A stretch of DNA of 22,224 nt from Elusimicrobia bacterium HGW-Elusimicrobia-2 (GTDB lineage: Bacteria; CG03): NCBI GenBank assembly GCA_002841685.1, contig PHAM01000030.1:1-22224 (forward strand), written 5' to 3'. The notes beneath the pieces are model-generated. The model was not told the DNA's origin. It made no database searches and saw only the letters and a program-made list of their open reading frames with translations. Each line of letters opens with the position of its first letter. Within the stretch, counting starts at the first letter, position 1. The position numbers were made by a program, and so were the translations under genes. This document shows positions 7,308 through 15,407 of this stretch, in pieces.

Positions 7308-8534
7308 ATGAAAACAAAACAGGGTGATATACAGCCGCTCTCATGGCGGCTGGTGCCGGATTCTATTGACGGTTTCCTCGGACAGGATCATCTTTTTGCC
7401 CCGGGTGCGCCGCTGAGGGAAATGATCATGAAAGGGCGCTTCATGTCCTCACTCCTCTGGGGGCCGCCCGGAACGGGTAAGACTGCTTTTTCCAGGTTTA
7501 TAGCCGGAAAATTAAAATACAAACTGGTTTTTATCAACGCCATAACTTCCGATGTCGCGGGGGTAAGGGAAATTCTTAAAGTCGCGGATTTTGAAAAGTC
7601 CAGCAAAGAGACGCTCCTGGTTGTTGATGAGATAGAGCATTTCAGCCGTTCGCAGCAGAATATTTTTCTGCCCTGCACCGAGAGGGGGGATATAAAACTG
7701 GTGGGGATAAGTTTTGAAAACCCGTATTACCGCATGAACACGGCTCTTCTTTCAAGGCTGAAGGTCTTTGAATTCAAAGCCCTTCCGGCAAAGGACATAG
7801 CGGGGATCCTGGAAAACGCGCTGAAATCGGATAAGGGCTACGGCGGTAAAATAAAAATGAACTCCTCCGTTCAGGATCTGCTCATAAGGGAATCAGCCGG
7901 TGACGCGCGTAAGCTCCTGAACCTGCTGGAGATGCTGGTATGCGGCTGCGAAGGCAAAACAATCACGGAGGAAGCCGCGCGGAAAGCGTTTACCGGGGGC
8001 CGGAAATATGACAAAAACGATCATTATGAGATGATATCGGCTTTTATAAAAAGTGTCAGGGGCTCCGACACCGACGCGGCGCTTTACTGGCTGGCCTGTA
8101 TGCTCAAAGGCGGCGAGGATCCCCGTTTCATAGCAAGGCGGCTCATGATACTCTCGTCGGAAGACATAGGCAACGCCGATCCGGCTGCCCTGACCCTGAC
8201 GGTTTCGGCGATGAAAGCAGTGGAATCGGTGGGTATGCCGGAGGCGCGGATCATTCTCGCTCAGGCCGTCATCTATTGCTCAATGACATCCAAGAGCAAC
8301 GCCTGTTATGAGGCCATTTCAGCGGCTGAGAAGGCGGCTGAAGAGTCCCGCCCCGAGGTGCCGAGACATCTGACGCGCGCCGGGGCGGCGGATTATGTCT
8401 ATCCCCATGATCACGGCGGTTGGGCGGATCAGCAATACAGCGCCGTTAAAAAGAAAATTTATAAAAGCCGTAAGAAGGGCTTTGAGAAGGAGCTTGACAG
8501 GATACATGAAGCTGTCAGAAAAAGAATCGCTTAG
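7308..8534 (+). CDS. rarA: Replication-associated recombination protein A (RarA/MgsA) family AAA+ ATPase
   Basis: RarA acts at stalled replication forks and interacts with SSB and the replisome. The 408-residue protein begins with the typical WRLVPDSIDGFLGQDHL segment. It has Walker A GPPGTGKT (52-59), Walker B VVDEIEHF (105-112), a sensor-1 region ending ENPYYRMN, and the arginine-finger region TALLSRLKVFEF. The C-terminal part contains the tetramerisation domain, with EDPRFIARRLMILSSEDIGNADP and a PHDHGGWADQQY end. RarA usually has DEIHRFNK and GATTENP; here these read DEIEHFSR and GISFENP, so the protein is divergent. AAGGA (7296-7300) precedes the ATG by 7 bases. The last 29 bases overlap the next gene. 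Confidence 0.9.
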   Translation: MKTKQGDIQPLSWRLVPDSIDGFLGQDHLFAPGAPLREMIMKGRFMSSLLWGPPGTGKTAFSRFIAGKLKYKLVFINAITSDVAGVREILKVADFEKSSKETLLVVDEIEHFSRSQQNIFLPCTERGDIKLVGISFENPYYRMNTALLSRLKVFEFKALPAKDIAGILENALKSDKGYGGKIKMNSSVQDLLIRESAGDARKLLNLLEMLVCGCEGKTITEEAARKAFTGGRKYDKNDHYEMISAFIKSVRGSDTDAALYWLACMLKGGEDPRFIARRLMILSSEDIGNADPAALTLTVSAMKAVESVGMPEARIILAQAVIYCSMTSKSNACYEAISAAEKAAEESRPEVPRHLTRAGAADYVYPHDHGGWADQQYSAVKKKIYKSRKKGFEKELDRIHEAVRKRIA

Positions 8535-9093
8535 GGAAAGGGGTCGTCGGATACGCAAGATTTTGCCGGCGAAAGCCTTTTTGAGCGGTCAGATATGTGA
8601 GAGGATAATGGGCTGGGATCTGTTCGTGTCCCCGCGGAGGGTCATGAGTTATTGCGCAATAGACGGCGAAGTCGATCTCGGCGCACTGAACATCGCCGTG
8701 CCCGCCCGCGAACTTTATCTTCCCGCCGTTGTCCCTGATAAGAGCGGTTTAGCGATTGAGCCGCGAAGATTTTTTCAAGGCGCTGTTTGCGTGAAGGGTA
8801 AATTCGGCATAGACGAAGCGCCCGAAGGCGCCCCTGTGATAAAGCCGGAAGAGCTTGATCTCATTCTTGTGCCGGGGATAATGTTCAGTCTGGCGGGCGG
8901 GCGGATAGGTTTCGGACACGGTTATTACGATCGCTTTCTGGCCTCATGTGCCCCAGCGGTGAAAGCCGGCGTGTGTTTTGAGGCCCAGCTCGGAGAAGAT
9001 TTTGAACCGGATAAAGATGATGTGAGCATGGATTTTGTGATCACGGAAAAAAAGATTTACGAGATCGTTAAAAGAAAAGAGGAGGGAAAATGA
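8506..9093 (+). CDS. ygfA: 5-formyltetrahydrofolate cyclo-ligase
   Basis: This enzyme converts 5-formyl-THF to 5,10-methenyl-THF with ATP, returning stored folate to one-carbon metabolism. The chosen ATG gives 195 residues, the usual size; an upstream ATG at 8395 would add 37 basic residues lying wholly inside rarA and is less likely. AAGGAG (8487-8492) lies 13 bases before the ATG. Signature regions are an N-terminal helix with basic residues, a KFGIDEAP segment, and LDLILVPGIMFSLAGGRIGFGHGYYDRF. In that last motif the usual acidic residue after VPG-x-x-F is a Ser. The gene overlaps rarA by 29 bases and rny by 4 bases. Confidence 0.9.
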   Translation: MKLSEKESLRERGRRIRKILPAKAFLSGQICERIMGWDLFVSPRRVMSYCAIDGEVDLGALNIAVPARELYLPAVVPDKSGLAIEPRRFFQGAVCVKGKFGIDEAPEGAPVIKPEELDLILVPGIMFSLAGGRIGFGHGYYDRFLASCAPAVKAGVCFEAQLGEDFEPDKDDVSMDFVITEKKIYEIVKRKEEGK

Positions 9094-10619
9094 ATATTAT
9101 CGCAGCTGTTATAGCAGGTTTTGCCGCGGGCGCGCTGCCCGTTTATCTTATTCACAGGAGCGCCATGGGAAAGAAAGGCGCGGGGATAATCAGAAAAGCC
9201 GAGGAAGAGGCGGCGTTCATACGCGAGAAGGCGCTTCGTGAAAATGAAAGAAAACTTAAAGAGAAAGAAGAAGAGCTTATGAGTAATCAGCGCTCAAGAC
9301 AGAGCGCACTGGATAAAAAAGAAAATGAGCTGTCTTCAAAGGCGCAGGAGATAGAACGCAAGGTCGGTGAATTTGAACAGGAACGGAGAGACGTGGAAAA
9401 CAGCAGAAGAGATTGCGAACGCAAAGAGAAACTGCTGAAGATGAAGGAAGAGGAACTATCCTCCAAGCTCGTGATCCAGAAAGAGCAGCTGCAGAAAGCG
9501 GCGCACATGACGCCGGAAGAAGCGAAAAAAATCCTTGTTTCGTCCATGGAAGACGAGGCGAGAAAAGACGCGCACAAGCTCATAGGCGATATCATCAGGC
9601 AGGCTGAAATAGACGCTTCGGAAAAAGTCAGGCGCATAATAGCCACATCCATACAAAAGGCTGCCACCGACGAGGTGCAGTCTTTGACCACGACCGTCGT
9701 GCAGCTCAAGAACGATGATCTGAAAGGCAGGATCATAGGAAAAGAGGGAAGGAACATAAAAGCGTTTGAGGCCGCCACCGGCGTTGAGCTTATCGTGGAT
9801 GACAGCCCCGGTGTCATCACTTTATCAAGTTTTGACGGTGTGCGCCGCTATGCGGGGGCATTGACGCTGGAAAAATTGATTTCGGACGGCAGGATACATC
9901 CCGGAAGAATAGAGGAGCTCGCCAAAAAATCCCAGGCGGAGGCGGAGATTCATATAAAGGAAACCGGCCGCAAGACGGCGGAACTTCTGGGCGTCAAGGA
10001 CCTGAAAGACAATCTGATTGAAATGCTCGGCCGCATGGAATTCCGTTTTTCCTACGGGCAGAACATCCTTCAGCATTCCATTGAAGTGGCCAGGATAGCG
10101 AAAGCCATGGCCTTTGAGATAGGGGCGAATCCCACGCTGGCCTGCCGCGCCGGATTGCTCCATGACATAGGCAAATCCCTGCCGGGCGAAGTAGACGGCA
10201 GTCACGCCATTCTGGGGGCGGAGTTTCTTGAAAATAACGGTGAGTCGGCAAAAGTCATCAATGCCGTGAAAGCCCATCACGAAGAAGCGCCTTTTGAGAC
10301 TGTTGAGGCCGTGCTGGTCGCCGCTGCCGACGCTTTATCGGCGACGCGTCCCGGAGCGAGGATGGAATCCGTCGAACACTATTTCAAGAGGATACAGAAG
10401 ATAGAAGAGATAGCCATGCTTTTTGAGGGCGTCGAGAGGGCTTACGCGATTTCTGCCGGCCGCGAGGTGCGGGTTATAGTGTGCCCCGAAAAAATTACCG
10501 AGGCTAACGCTCCCGTTGTCGCCAGGGAAATCGCCCAGAAGATAGCGAGGGAAGTGGAGTATCCCGGCCAGCTCAAGGTGTCTCTCATCAGAGAACAGCG
10601 CTGGAACGAGCTGGCATGA
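9090..10619 (+). CDS. rny: Ribonuclease Y
   Basis: RNase Y is a membrane-anchored endoribonuclease that starts mRNA decay. The 509 residues show the full family layout: an N-terminal membrane helix (about 2-22), a long charged coiled coil (about 30-175), a KH domain with GRIIGKEGRN (213-222), an HD domain with HSIEVARIAK, the catalytic HDIGK (H358, D359), AHHEE and VAAADALSATRPGAR, and a C-terminal AYAISAGREVRVIV domain ending in YPGQLKVSLIRE. Nothing is missing. GAGGAGGG precedes the ATG, which overlaps the previous stop. The stop overlaps the next gene in ATGA. This places it with a YmdB-type phosphodiesterase, the same pairing known in Bacillus. Confidence 0.97.
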   Translation: MNIIAAVIAGFAAGALPVYLIHRSAMGKKGAGIIRKAEEEAAFIREKALRENERKLKEKEEELMSNQRSRQSALDKKENELSSKAQEIERKVGEFEQERRDVENSRRDCERKEKLLKMKEEELSSKLVIQKEQLQKAAHMTPEEAKKILVSSMEDEARKDAHKLIGDIIRQAEIDASEKVRRIIATSIQKAATDEVQSLTTTVVQLKNDDLKGRIIGKEGRNIKAFEAATGVELIVDDSPGVITLSSFDGVRRYAGALTLEKLISDGRIHPGRIEELAKKSQAEAEIHIKETGRKTAELLGVKDLKDNLIEMLGRMEFRFSYGQNILQHSIEVARIAKAMAFEIGANPTLACRAGLLHDIGKSLPGEVDGSHAILGAEFLENNGESAKVINAVKAHHEEAPFETVEAVLVAAADALSATRPGARMESVEHYFKRIQKIEEIAMLFEGVERAYAISAGREVRVIVCPEKITEANAPVVAREIAQKIAREVEYPGQLKVSLIREQRWNELA

Positions 10620-11377
10620 AGGTTTTATTCATAGGGGATATTTTCGCCAGGCCAGGCAGGGAGATCGTCGCGGAGACCCTCCCGCGGATTTTTCAGACGG
10701 ACAAGCCGGATTTTGTCGTGGCAAACGCCGAGAACGCGGCCGGAGGCAAGGGCCTGACGCCCAAAACGGCATATGAATTGTTTGATGCCGGAGTGGATGT
10801 CATCACGCTGGGAGATCACGCCTGGGACAGGAGGGAGGTTCTGGAAATTATAGACGATAAGCGTATTTTAAGGCCGCTGAATCTGCCCGCCGGAAATCCG
10901 GGCCGCGGCAGGGGAATTTACACAAAAGGGGAAAATAAACTCTGTGTTGCCGCCCTGATGGGGCGGACTTTTATTGAAAGGCCTATGGATTGCCCTTTTG
11001 CCGCCGCCTCAAAAGAGGTTTTTGACGAACCCACACTCATTGATTTTCACGCTGAGGCCACAAGCGAAAAAATCGCGATGAAATGGTTTCTCGCGGGGCG
11101 CGTCGCCGCGCTCCTGGGCACGCACACGCACATAGCCACCGATGACGCCGTCATAGAAAAAGGCACCGCCTACATAACCGATTGCGGCATGACGGGCGCG
11201 TATGATTCCGTGATAGGCGTGGACAAAGACATAATAATAAAGCGTTTTCTGACGGGTATGACGGAGCGTTTTGAGCCGGGCCGCGGGGATGTTCAATTCC
11301 ACGGGGTGATGGTGGATATTGAAGGAACAAAAGCCGTCGCTATCCGGAAGATAACTATCAAGGACGGGGAAAAATAA
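10616..11377 (+). CDS. ymdB: YmdB-family metallophosphoesterase (TIGR00282 type)
   Basis: This family consists of cytoplasmic phosphodiesterases active on cyclic nucleotides, linked in Bacillus to RNase Y function and biofilm choice. The 253-residue protein has the family layout with probable metal ligands D8 (GDIFARPGR), E39-N40 (NAENAAGGKG), the DHAW stretch (67-70), H145 (DFHAEATSEK) and H170/H172 (GTHTH), and ends with TDCGMTGAYDSVIGVDKD. Position 67 is Asp where the Bacillus protein has a metal-binding Asn (GNH); catalytic H68 is kept. The gene overlaps rny by 4 bases, so a shared role in RNA turnover is a fair inference. The gene after it begins 25 bases downstream. Confidence 0.92.
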   Translation: MKVLFIGDIFARPGREIVAETLPRIFQTDKPDFVVANAENAAGGKGLTPKTAYELFDAGVDVITLGDHAWDRREVLEIIDDKRILRPLNLPAGNPGRGRGIYTKGENKLCVAALMGRTFIERPMDCPFAAASKEVFDEPTLIDFHAEATSEKIAMKWFLAGRVAALLGTHTHIATDDAVIEKGTAYITDCGMTGAYDSVIGVDKDIIIKRFLTGMTERFEPGRGDVQFHGVMVDIEGTKAVAIRKITIKDGEK

Positions 11378-11402
11378 TAGCGTTTTGCTTACGGAGGAAT
11401 TT

Positions 11403-12911
11403 ATGAAAAGAGTTATGAAGATTGCGCTCGGAGTTCTGCTGGCGGGGCTTGTTATTTTGGCGTCAAGAGAAATATATGTGCGAAACACCACCGACGAGAT
11501 ATACCTTGTCTACACATCCGATATCCACGGCCATGTCCTTCCGGAAAAACACTACGACGCTGCCACTGGCGTGACATGGGAGACGGGCGGCGCGGGTTCG
11601 ATGAGCGCCTATCTGTCTTTTCTGGACAAGCCCTATCTTCTTATCGACGCGGGCGACATCTTTATGGGAACGCCTGAGGGCGCTCTGGAAAAGGGCGAGT
11701 TCATTGTTAAGATCATGAATGACCTGAAATATTCGGCGGTTGCCGCGGGTAACCACGAGCTTGATTACGGCCTCGAGAATTTTCGGCAGCTCTCCGGAAA
11801 AGCGGATTTCCCTTTTTTGTGCTGCAATCTCATCAACAGCGACGGATCAGAAATCCCCTTCGTAAAACCTTATGAGATTTTTGATGTCGCCGGATACAGC
11901 ATAGGGGTGACGGCCGTCATAGAGGAGGATATCCATAAGGTTTTGACAGGCGAAAACGCCGCGATGTTCGCTGTGCGCAGCGCCTCAGCAAGCGTTCAGC
12001 GGGTCGCGGACGAGCTCGCTGAAAAATGTCACGCCGTGGTGGTGCTCTCCGGCCTCGGACTGGACGGGGATAAAGAGCTGGCGCGGCAGATCACGGGCGT
12101 TGATATAATCGCCGGCGGTGAGACCCACATAGCCCTGAAAAAAGCTTTGATGATCAACGGCATCATGGTCTGCGAGCCCGGCTGGGGCTTGCGCTACGCG
12201 GGGAAAATAAAAATGCGCCTGGGGACGCGCGGTTTGGTAAGGGCAGAATGGAAGCTGGATAAACTTCTGGCTTCTCAATATACCTCTGGCAGTTTTGTTT
12301 CGGAGCGCATAGGCGTCTTCGAAAATGAAGATTATAAAAGGATGAATATACCGGTGGGTTCCGCGTCAATGTGGATACAGCGTTCTTCGGGAGGGCCCGT
12401 CAACCCCATGGGCAATCTTGTTGCCGACGCTATGAGGATCGTAGCGGGCACTGATTTCGCGTTCCAGAATGAATACGGGATACGCGCGGAGATCGCCCCG
12501 GGCACCGTCAGGATAAGGGATCTCGTCGCGGTCTCGCCTTTCGGCAACAAAATAGTGACAATGAAGCTGACCGGCTCCGAGATCCGGGAACTGCTGGAGC
12601 AGAGCGCAACCAAAGAGAAGGGTTTGCTTCAGATGAGCGGCTTAAAGATGATATTCAATTCGGAGCTCCCGAAAGGCAGAAAGCTCCTCAACGTCATCGT
12701 TAAGAACGCTGATATATGCCCGGAAAAAGAATACACGGTGGCGACAAACAGTTTTCTCGCCGGCGGCGGCGACGGTTTTGTCACATTCAAAAAAGGCAGG
12801 GACATAGGGGACGCGGGGATGAAGCTGCTGGATGCCACTATTGAATATTTCAAGAACAACTCACCCGTGGACCCCTCTCAGGAAGAAAGGGTAACAGATA
12901 TCAGAAATTAA
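11403..12911 (+). CDS. 5'-nucleotidase / UshA-like metallophosphatase family protein with altered metal site
   Basis: This 502-residue protein has an N-terminal hydrophobic export segment (about 6-20), so it should act in the periplasm. It has the two-domain layout of UshA-type nucleotidases. The N-terminal metallophosphatase domain carries TSDIHGH (38-44, with D40 and H42), GDIF (84-87) and GNHELDYG (116-123). The C-terminal substrate domain begins near 320, with NLVADAMR and TVRIRDLVAVSPFGN, and ends with an AGGGDGF loop. Where the family normally has LSHLG and GGHSH it has LSGLG (G217) and GGETH (E240), so two expected metal-binding histidines are replaced. The ATG at 11403 follows GGAGG (11393-11397); a TTG at 11385 is less likely. 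Its last 11 bases overlap the opposing gene. Confidence 0.85.
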   Translation: MKRVMKIALGVLLAGLVILASREIYVRNTTDEIYLVYTSDIHGHVLPEKHYDAATGVTWETGGAGSMSAYLSFLDKPYLLIDAGDIFMGTPEGALEKGEFIVKIMNDLKYSAVAAGNHELDYGLENFRQLSGKADFPFLCCNLINSDGSEIPFVKPYEIFDVAGYSIGVTAVIEEDIHKVLTGENAAMFAVRSASASVQRVADELAEKCHAVVVLSGLGLDGDKELARQITGVDIIAGGETHIALKKALMINGIMVCEPGWGLRYAGKIKMRLGTRGLVRAEWKLDKLLASQYTSGSFVSERIGVFENEDYKRMNIPVGSASMWIQRSSGGPVNPMGNLVADAMRIVAGTDFAFQNEYGIRAEIAPGTVRIRDLVAVSPFGNKIVTMKLTGSEIRELLEQSATKEKGLLQMSGLKMIFNSELPKGRKLLNVIVKNADICPEKEYTVATNSFLAGGGDGFVTFKKGRDIGDAGMKLLDATIEYFKNNSPVDPSQEERVTDIRN

Positions 12912-14049
12912 GGTTTGTCTCGAAAAGGATCTGTGTCACTTTTCCGCCGGTGGCTGACAATGCTTCTCCGCGGCTGAAAGACGAGTATATCAGGCGGAAA
13001 TCAAGATTTTTTGTGCGGGCGTATTCCATGCCGATGTCCATTTCTTTTCCGAGTTCTTTCATCCCCTGTACGTCAACGGCGGAGAGCTCATAGGTGAAGT
13101 AGTTGAACAGCAGTTTCATGGGTTTGTTCATGACGGATGATTTGAATCCCGCACCCAGTATCCTGAGATTTTCAAGGCTGTTCTCCCTTCCGTTTTCCCT
13201 GTTCCTTATATAGTACTCGCCGAAATTTTCCTCTTCGTTTATGAAAGCCGCCCCATTATTGAAATGTTCTTTAGCGTCGGCAAACAGTATAAAAGCGTTT
13301 CCTTCGCCTAATGTATATATATCTCCGTAGGCCGTGGTCCGCGCGAGCATGGCGCTCGTGTCGACCCCGCCGCTGCCGCTTTTGGCGTATTCAAAAACCC
13401 ATTGCACCTCTCTGTCTTTGCCGCTTTCATAGCGTATATCCATCAGACTGAGTTCTGTCGCGCTTGAAAGAGTATGGTCATAATCTCTGAAATAAGTCAG
13501 AGTCGCCTTTCCGTTCAGAGCGTTCCTTGAAAGAGAAATAAAAGAGATGTCCCTGTCCGAATCGCCGCCGGCGAAAGAGGCGCTTGACGCCTCTATGAGT
13601 TTGAAGGACGCGCCCGCGGCGTTAAAGCCCCAGGGCAGAGACGCGTTGAATTTTACCCCGCTGAGCCCTGTTTCATCATCGTTTATGAGAAGGCCGTCGC
13701 CGAGCTTGCAGCCCTGCCGGCCGAGAGATGCCTCAAGAGGAAGGCCCAGGAGCCCGCCCGCGCTTATGCAGGCCCTGTCAAGAAAAAGTTCATCCTCGCC
13801 GTTTCTCCCCCAGACCCCGTTATTTTGGAGAGTGACATTCGCTTTCACGTCTTTTTGGAGCATGCCCTCAAAATAAAAGCGTGAGCGCTGTTCAAAATAA
13901 GAAATTTTCCCGCCGCTTTCGGAAAGGGCGTCCGCGCCGAAAGCTCTTCCCCTTATGTCGAGTCCTGTGTTGATATCGGCGCGCGCCCCGGCGGCCGCGA
14001 GAAGAATTGTCAAGGCGGCCGCGGCAAAATATCTGTTCGTGTTCTTCAT
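12901..14049 (-). CDS. Predicted outer-membrane beta-barrel protein (porin-like)
   Basis: The 382-residue protein begins with a clear signal peptide (about 1-24, cleaved after Ala-Arg-Ala). It continues with many alternating polar/hydrophobic strands such as INTGLDIRGRAF, RFYFEGMLQ and MDIRYES, and ends in TQILFETNLNF. The C-terminal Phe and aromatic alternation fit the signal read by the BAM complex, so an outer-membrane barrel is likely. I do not recognise a specific family, and the transported substrate is unknown. No ribosome binding site is visible, and the predicted promoter would start transcription about 2 bases before the ATG. It converges on and overlaps the nucleotidase gene by 11 bases. 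Confidence 0.75.
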   Translation of the reverse strand: MKNTNRYFAAAALTILLAAAGARADINTGLDIRGRAFGADALSESGGKISYFEQRSRFYFEGMLQKDVKANVTLQNNGVWGRNGEDELFLDRACISAGGLLGLPLEASLGRQGCKLGDGLLINDDETGLSGVKFNASLPWGFNAAGASFKLIEASSASFAGGDSDRDISFISLSRNALNGKATLTYFRDYDHTLSSATELSLMDIRYESGKDREVQWVFEYAKSGSGGVDTSAMLARTTAYGDIYTLGEGNAFILFADAKEHFNNGAAFINEEENFGEYYIRNRENGRENSLENLRILGAGFKSSVMNKPMKLLFNYFTYELSAVDVQGMKELGKEMDIGMEYARTKNLDFRLIYSSFSRGEALSATGGKVTQILFETNLNF

Positions 14050-14057
14050 ATGGGATA

Positions 14058-14086
14058 ATGATAAAATTTTTAAGTAAAATTTGCAA
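14058..14086 (-). promoter_or_regulatory. Promoter of the outer-membrane barrel gene, possibly leaderless
   Basis: Read on the minus strand, TTGCAA (14086-14081) and TATCAT (14063-14058) are spaced by 17 bases. The start would be near 14051, only 2 bases before the ATG at 14049, and no Shine-Dalgarno sequence exists upstream of that ATG. The -35 hexamer is its own reverse complement and is shared with the divergent promoter. Confidence 0.5.
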
Positions 14087-14110
14087 ATATGGCGGCTTTT
14101 ATATTAGAAT
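14081..14110 (+). promoter_or_regulatory. Divergent promoter of the methyltransferase gene
   Basis: TTGCAA (14081-14086) and TAGAAT (14105-14110) are spaced by 18 bases. The start would be near 14117, leaving a 29-base leader with CGGAGG just before the ATG at 14146. The -35 box is the same palindrome used on the other strand, so polymerase could occupy only one promoter at a time. Confidence 0.5.
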
Positions 14111-14145
14111 AAACTCCGCAAAAAATGGTAATACGGAGGAAAAAG

Positions 14146-14730
14146 ATGTTGAACAAAGAGAAATCCGCCTGCGGCGGAAAAAACAAATTTGAGAAAGTGA
14201 CTTTCAGAACGGTGCCTGTCTACATGGCGGTTATAGCGCTGCTTTATTTTGCGGACAAACAGGATATGAACAGGCTGTTCCTCATAACGGGAGCCGTGAT
14301 CGCGGCCATAGGCGAGCTGCTCAGGATATGGGGCTGCGGGCATCTTGTGAAAACCAAAGAGCTGATAATTTCCGGCCCTTACGCGCATTTGAGGCACCCT
14401 CTTTACACGGGCACATATCTTATAACTTTCGGTTTCTGTATGATGGCCGGTATGTGGTGGCTGCTCATTGTCAGCCAGCTGGTTTACGCGCTGTATTATT
14501 ATCCGCGTAAGGAAGTCGTTGAGGGTTTCAGGCTCGCCGCGATCTACGGCGAGGAGTATTACAAATACGCCCGTGCTGTGCCGGCACTCATTCCGTCGCT
14601 GAAACCCTATGGGAAAAGCGATAAAAAATGGTCTTTTAAAAGAGTGGTCAAAAACAGTGAGATAGGCATACTTCTTGCCGTTATAGCGGCCATCGCCGTT
14701 CTTTATCTCAAGTTCACCGGAAAGATTTGA
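14146..14730 (+). CDS. Isoprenylcysteine/phospholipid-type membrane methyltransferase family protein
   Basis: This is a 194-residue inner-membrane protein with several hydrophobic helices (about 15-30, 40-60, 95-118 and 168-186). It carries the ICMT/PEMT-family core: the LLRIWGCGHL helix, then SGPYAHLRHPLYTGTYL, and a C-terminal block with E, FRLAAIYGEEYYKYARAVP and LIPSLKPY. Members use S-adenosylmethionine to methylate lipids or lipid-linked groups; the substrate here is unknown. The ATG at 14146 is chosen because a CGGAGG ribosome binding site ends 6 bases before it; an ATG 21 bases upstream lies before that site. Its stop codon overlaps the TTG start of the kinase-like gene, implying coupling. 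Confidence 0.85.
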   Translation: MLNKEKSACGGKNKFEKVTFRTVPVYMAVIALLYFADKQDMNRLFLITGAVIAAIGELLRIWGCGHLVKTKELIISGPYAHLRHPLYTGTYLITFGFCMMAGMWWLLIVSQLVYALYYYPRKEVVEGFRLAAIYGEEYYKYARAVPALIPSLKPYGKSDKKWSFKRVVKNSEIGILLAVIAAIAVLYLKFTGKI

Positions 14731-15299
14731 ATTTCATAAAAAGTCTGTCTAATCCGTCGTATCATCAGGCGGATGTGTGGCTCGCGGAAGAGCTCGGAAG
14801 AAAATTCGTCCGTAAAGATTTCCGCAAATGGGGCTGGCCGGGCAGATTCCTGCTCGACCGTGAGGCCGCTTTTTACAAAAGGCTCGCCGGGATAAAAGGT
14901 ATTCCCGCGTTTTACGGCTCTCCCGAAAGCGGCGTCATGGACATAGAATATATAGAAGGGAACTCCATAAAAGACAACAGGAATCTGCCGGCGGAGTTTT
15001 TCGATAAATTAGAGAAACTGGTTTCCGCTATGCATGAGAGGGGCGTTCTTTATTTTGACCTGCGGCACAAGAGCAATGTGCTCGTCAGCAATGGCGAGCC
15101 TGTGATAATAGATTTCGCCACCTGTTTTCATATGCCGCCGATGGTGCCTTTCCTGGGATGGGTGGATTCGGAGGCGGTTTTGTTCCTCAAACACAGCGTA
15201 TCGCCGGAGCTTTTGAGCGCGGCGCAACTGCGCCATGTTAAAAAAATGAACCGGCTCTGCAAGCTGTGGTTCTTCAACTGCATTGTCAAAGGGGACTGA
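14727..15299 (+). CDS. Small protein kinase-like / RIO-like phosphotransferase
   Basis: The 190-residue protein shows a reduced kinase fold. It has a basic FVRKDFRK strand that may hold the ATP-binding Lys (about K26-K34), an Glu-containing helix REAAFYKRL (45-53), a hinge-like MDIEYIEGNSI, a catalytic loop YFDLRHKSN (D111, N117) and a metal-binding IIDFA (D129, Phe-Ala in place of Phe-Gly). The His of the usual HxD motif is Tyr-Phe-Asp here. Lipopolysaccharide-core kinases and RIO kinases are similarly minimal. The substrate is unknown; coupling to a membrane methyltransferase points to a lipid or envelope substrate, which is inference. The start is TTG within TTGA, overlapping the previous stop. 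Confidence 0.7.
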   Translation: MNFIKSLSNPSYHQADVWLAEELGRKFVRKDFRKWGWPGRFLLDREAAFYKRLAGIKGIPAFYGSPESGVMDIEYIEGNSIKDNRNLPAEFFDKLEKLVSAMHERGVLYFDLRHKSNVLVSNGEPVIIDFATCFHMPPMVPFLGWVDSEAVLFLKHSVSPELLSAAQLRHVKKMNRLCKLWFFNCIVKGD

Positions 15300-15407
15300 C
15301 AGCGCGTTATTTTGTGTGGGCTGGTAAGTAGAATCTGTACACGTGTCCATCTGATATCATGCTGTATAGTTGTAAGAATAGTAGCATTTCAAAAGTACAA
15401 TTATTTC

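Noticed and set aside
8395-8505. Upstream extension of the folate cyclo-ligase
   Set aside because: The added 37 residues lie inside rarA, are strongly basic and do not match the family; the ATG at 8506 gives the normal length.
9287-9820. 177-codon frame antisense to the RNase Y coiled coil
   Set aside because: It is Ser/Phe-rich, as expected from reading a Glu/Lys-rich coiled coil backwards; RNase Y is complete on the other strand.
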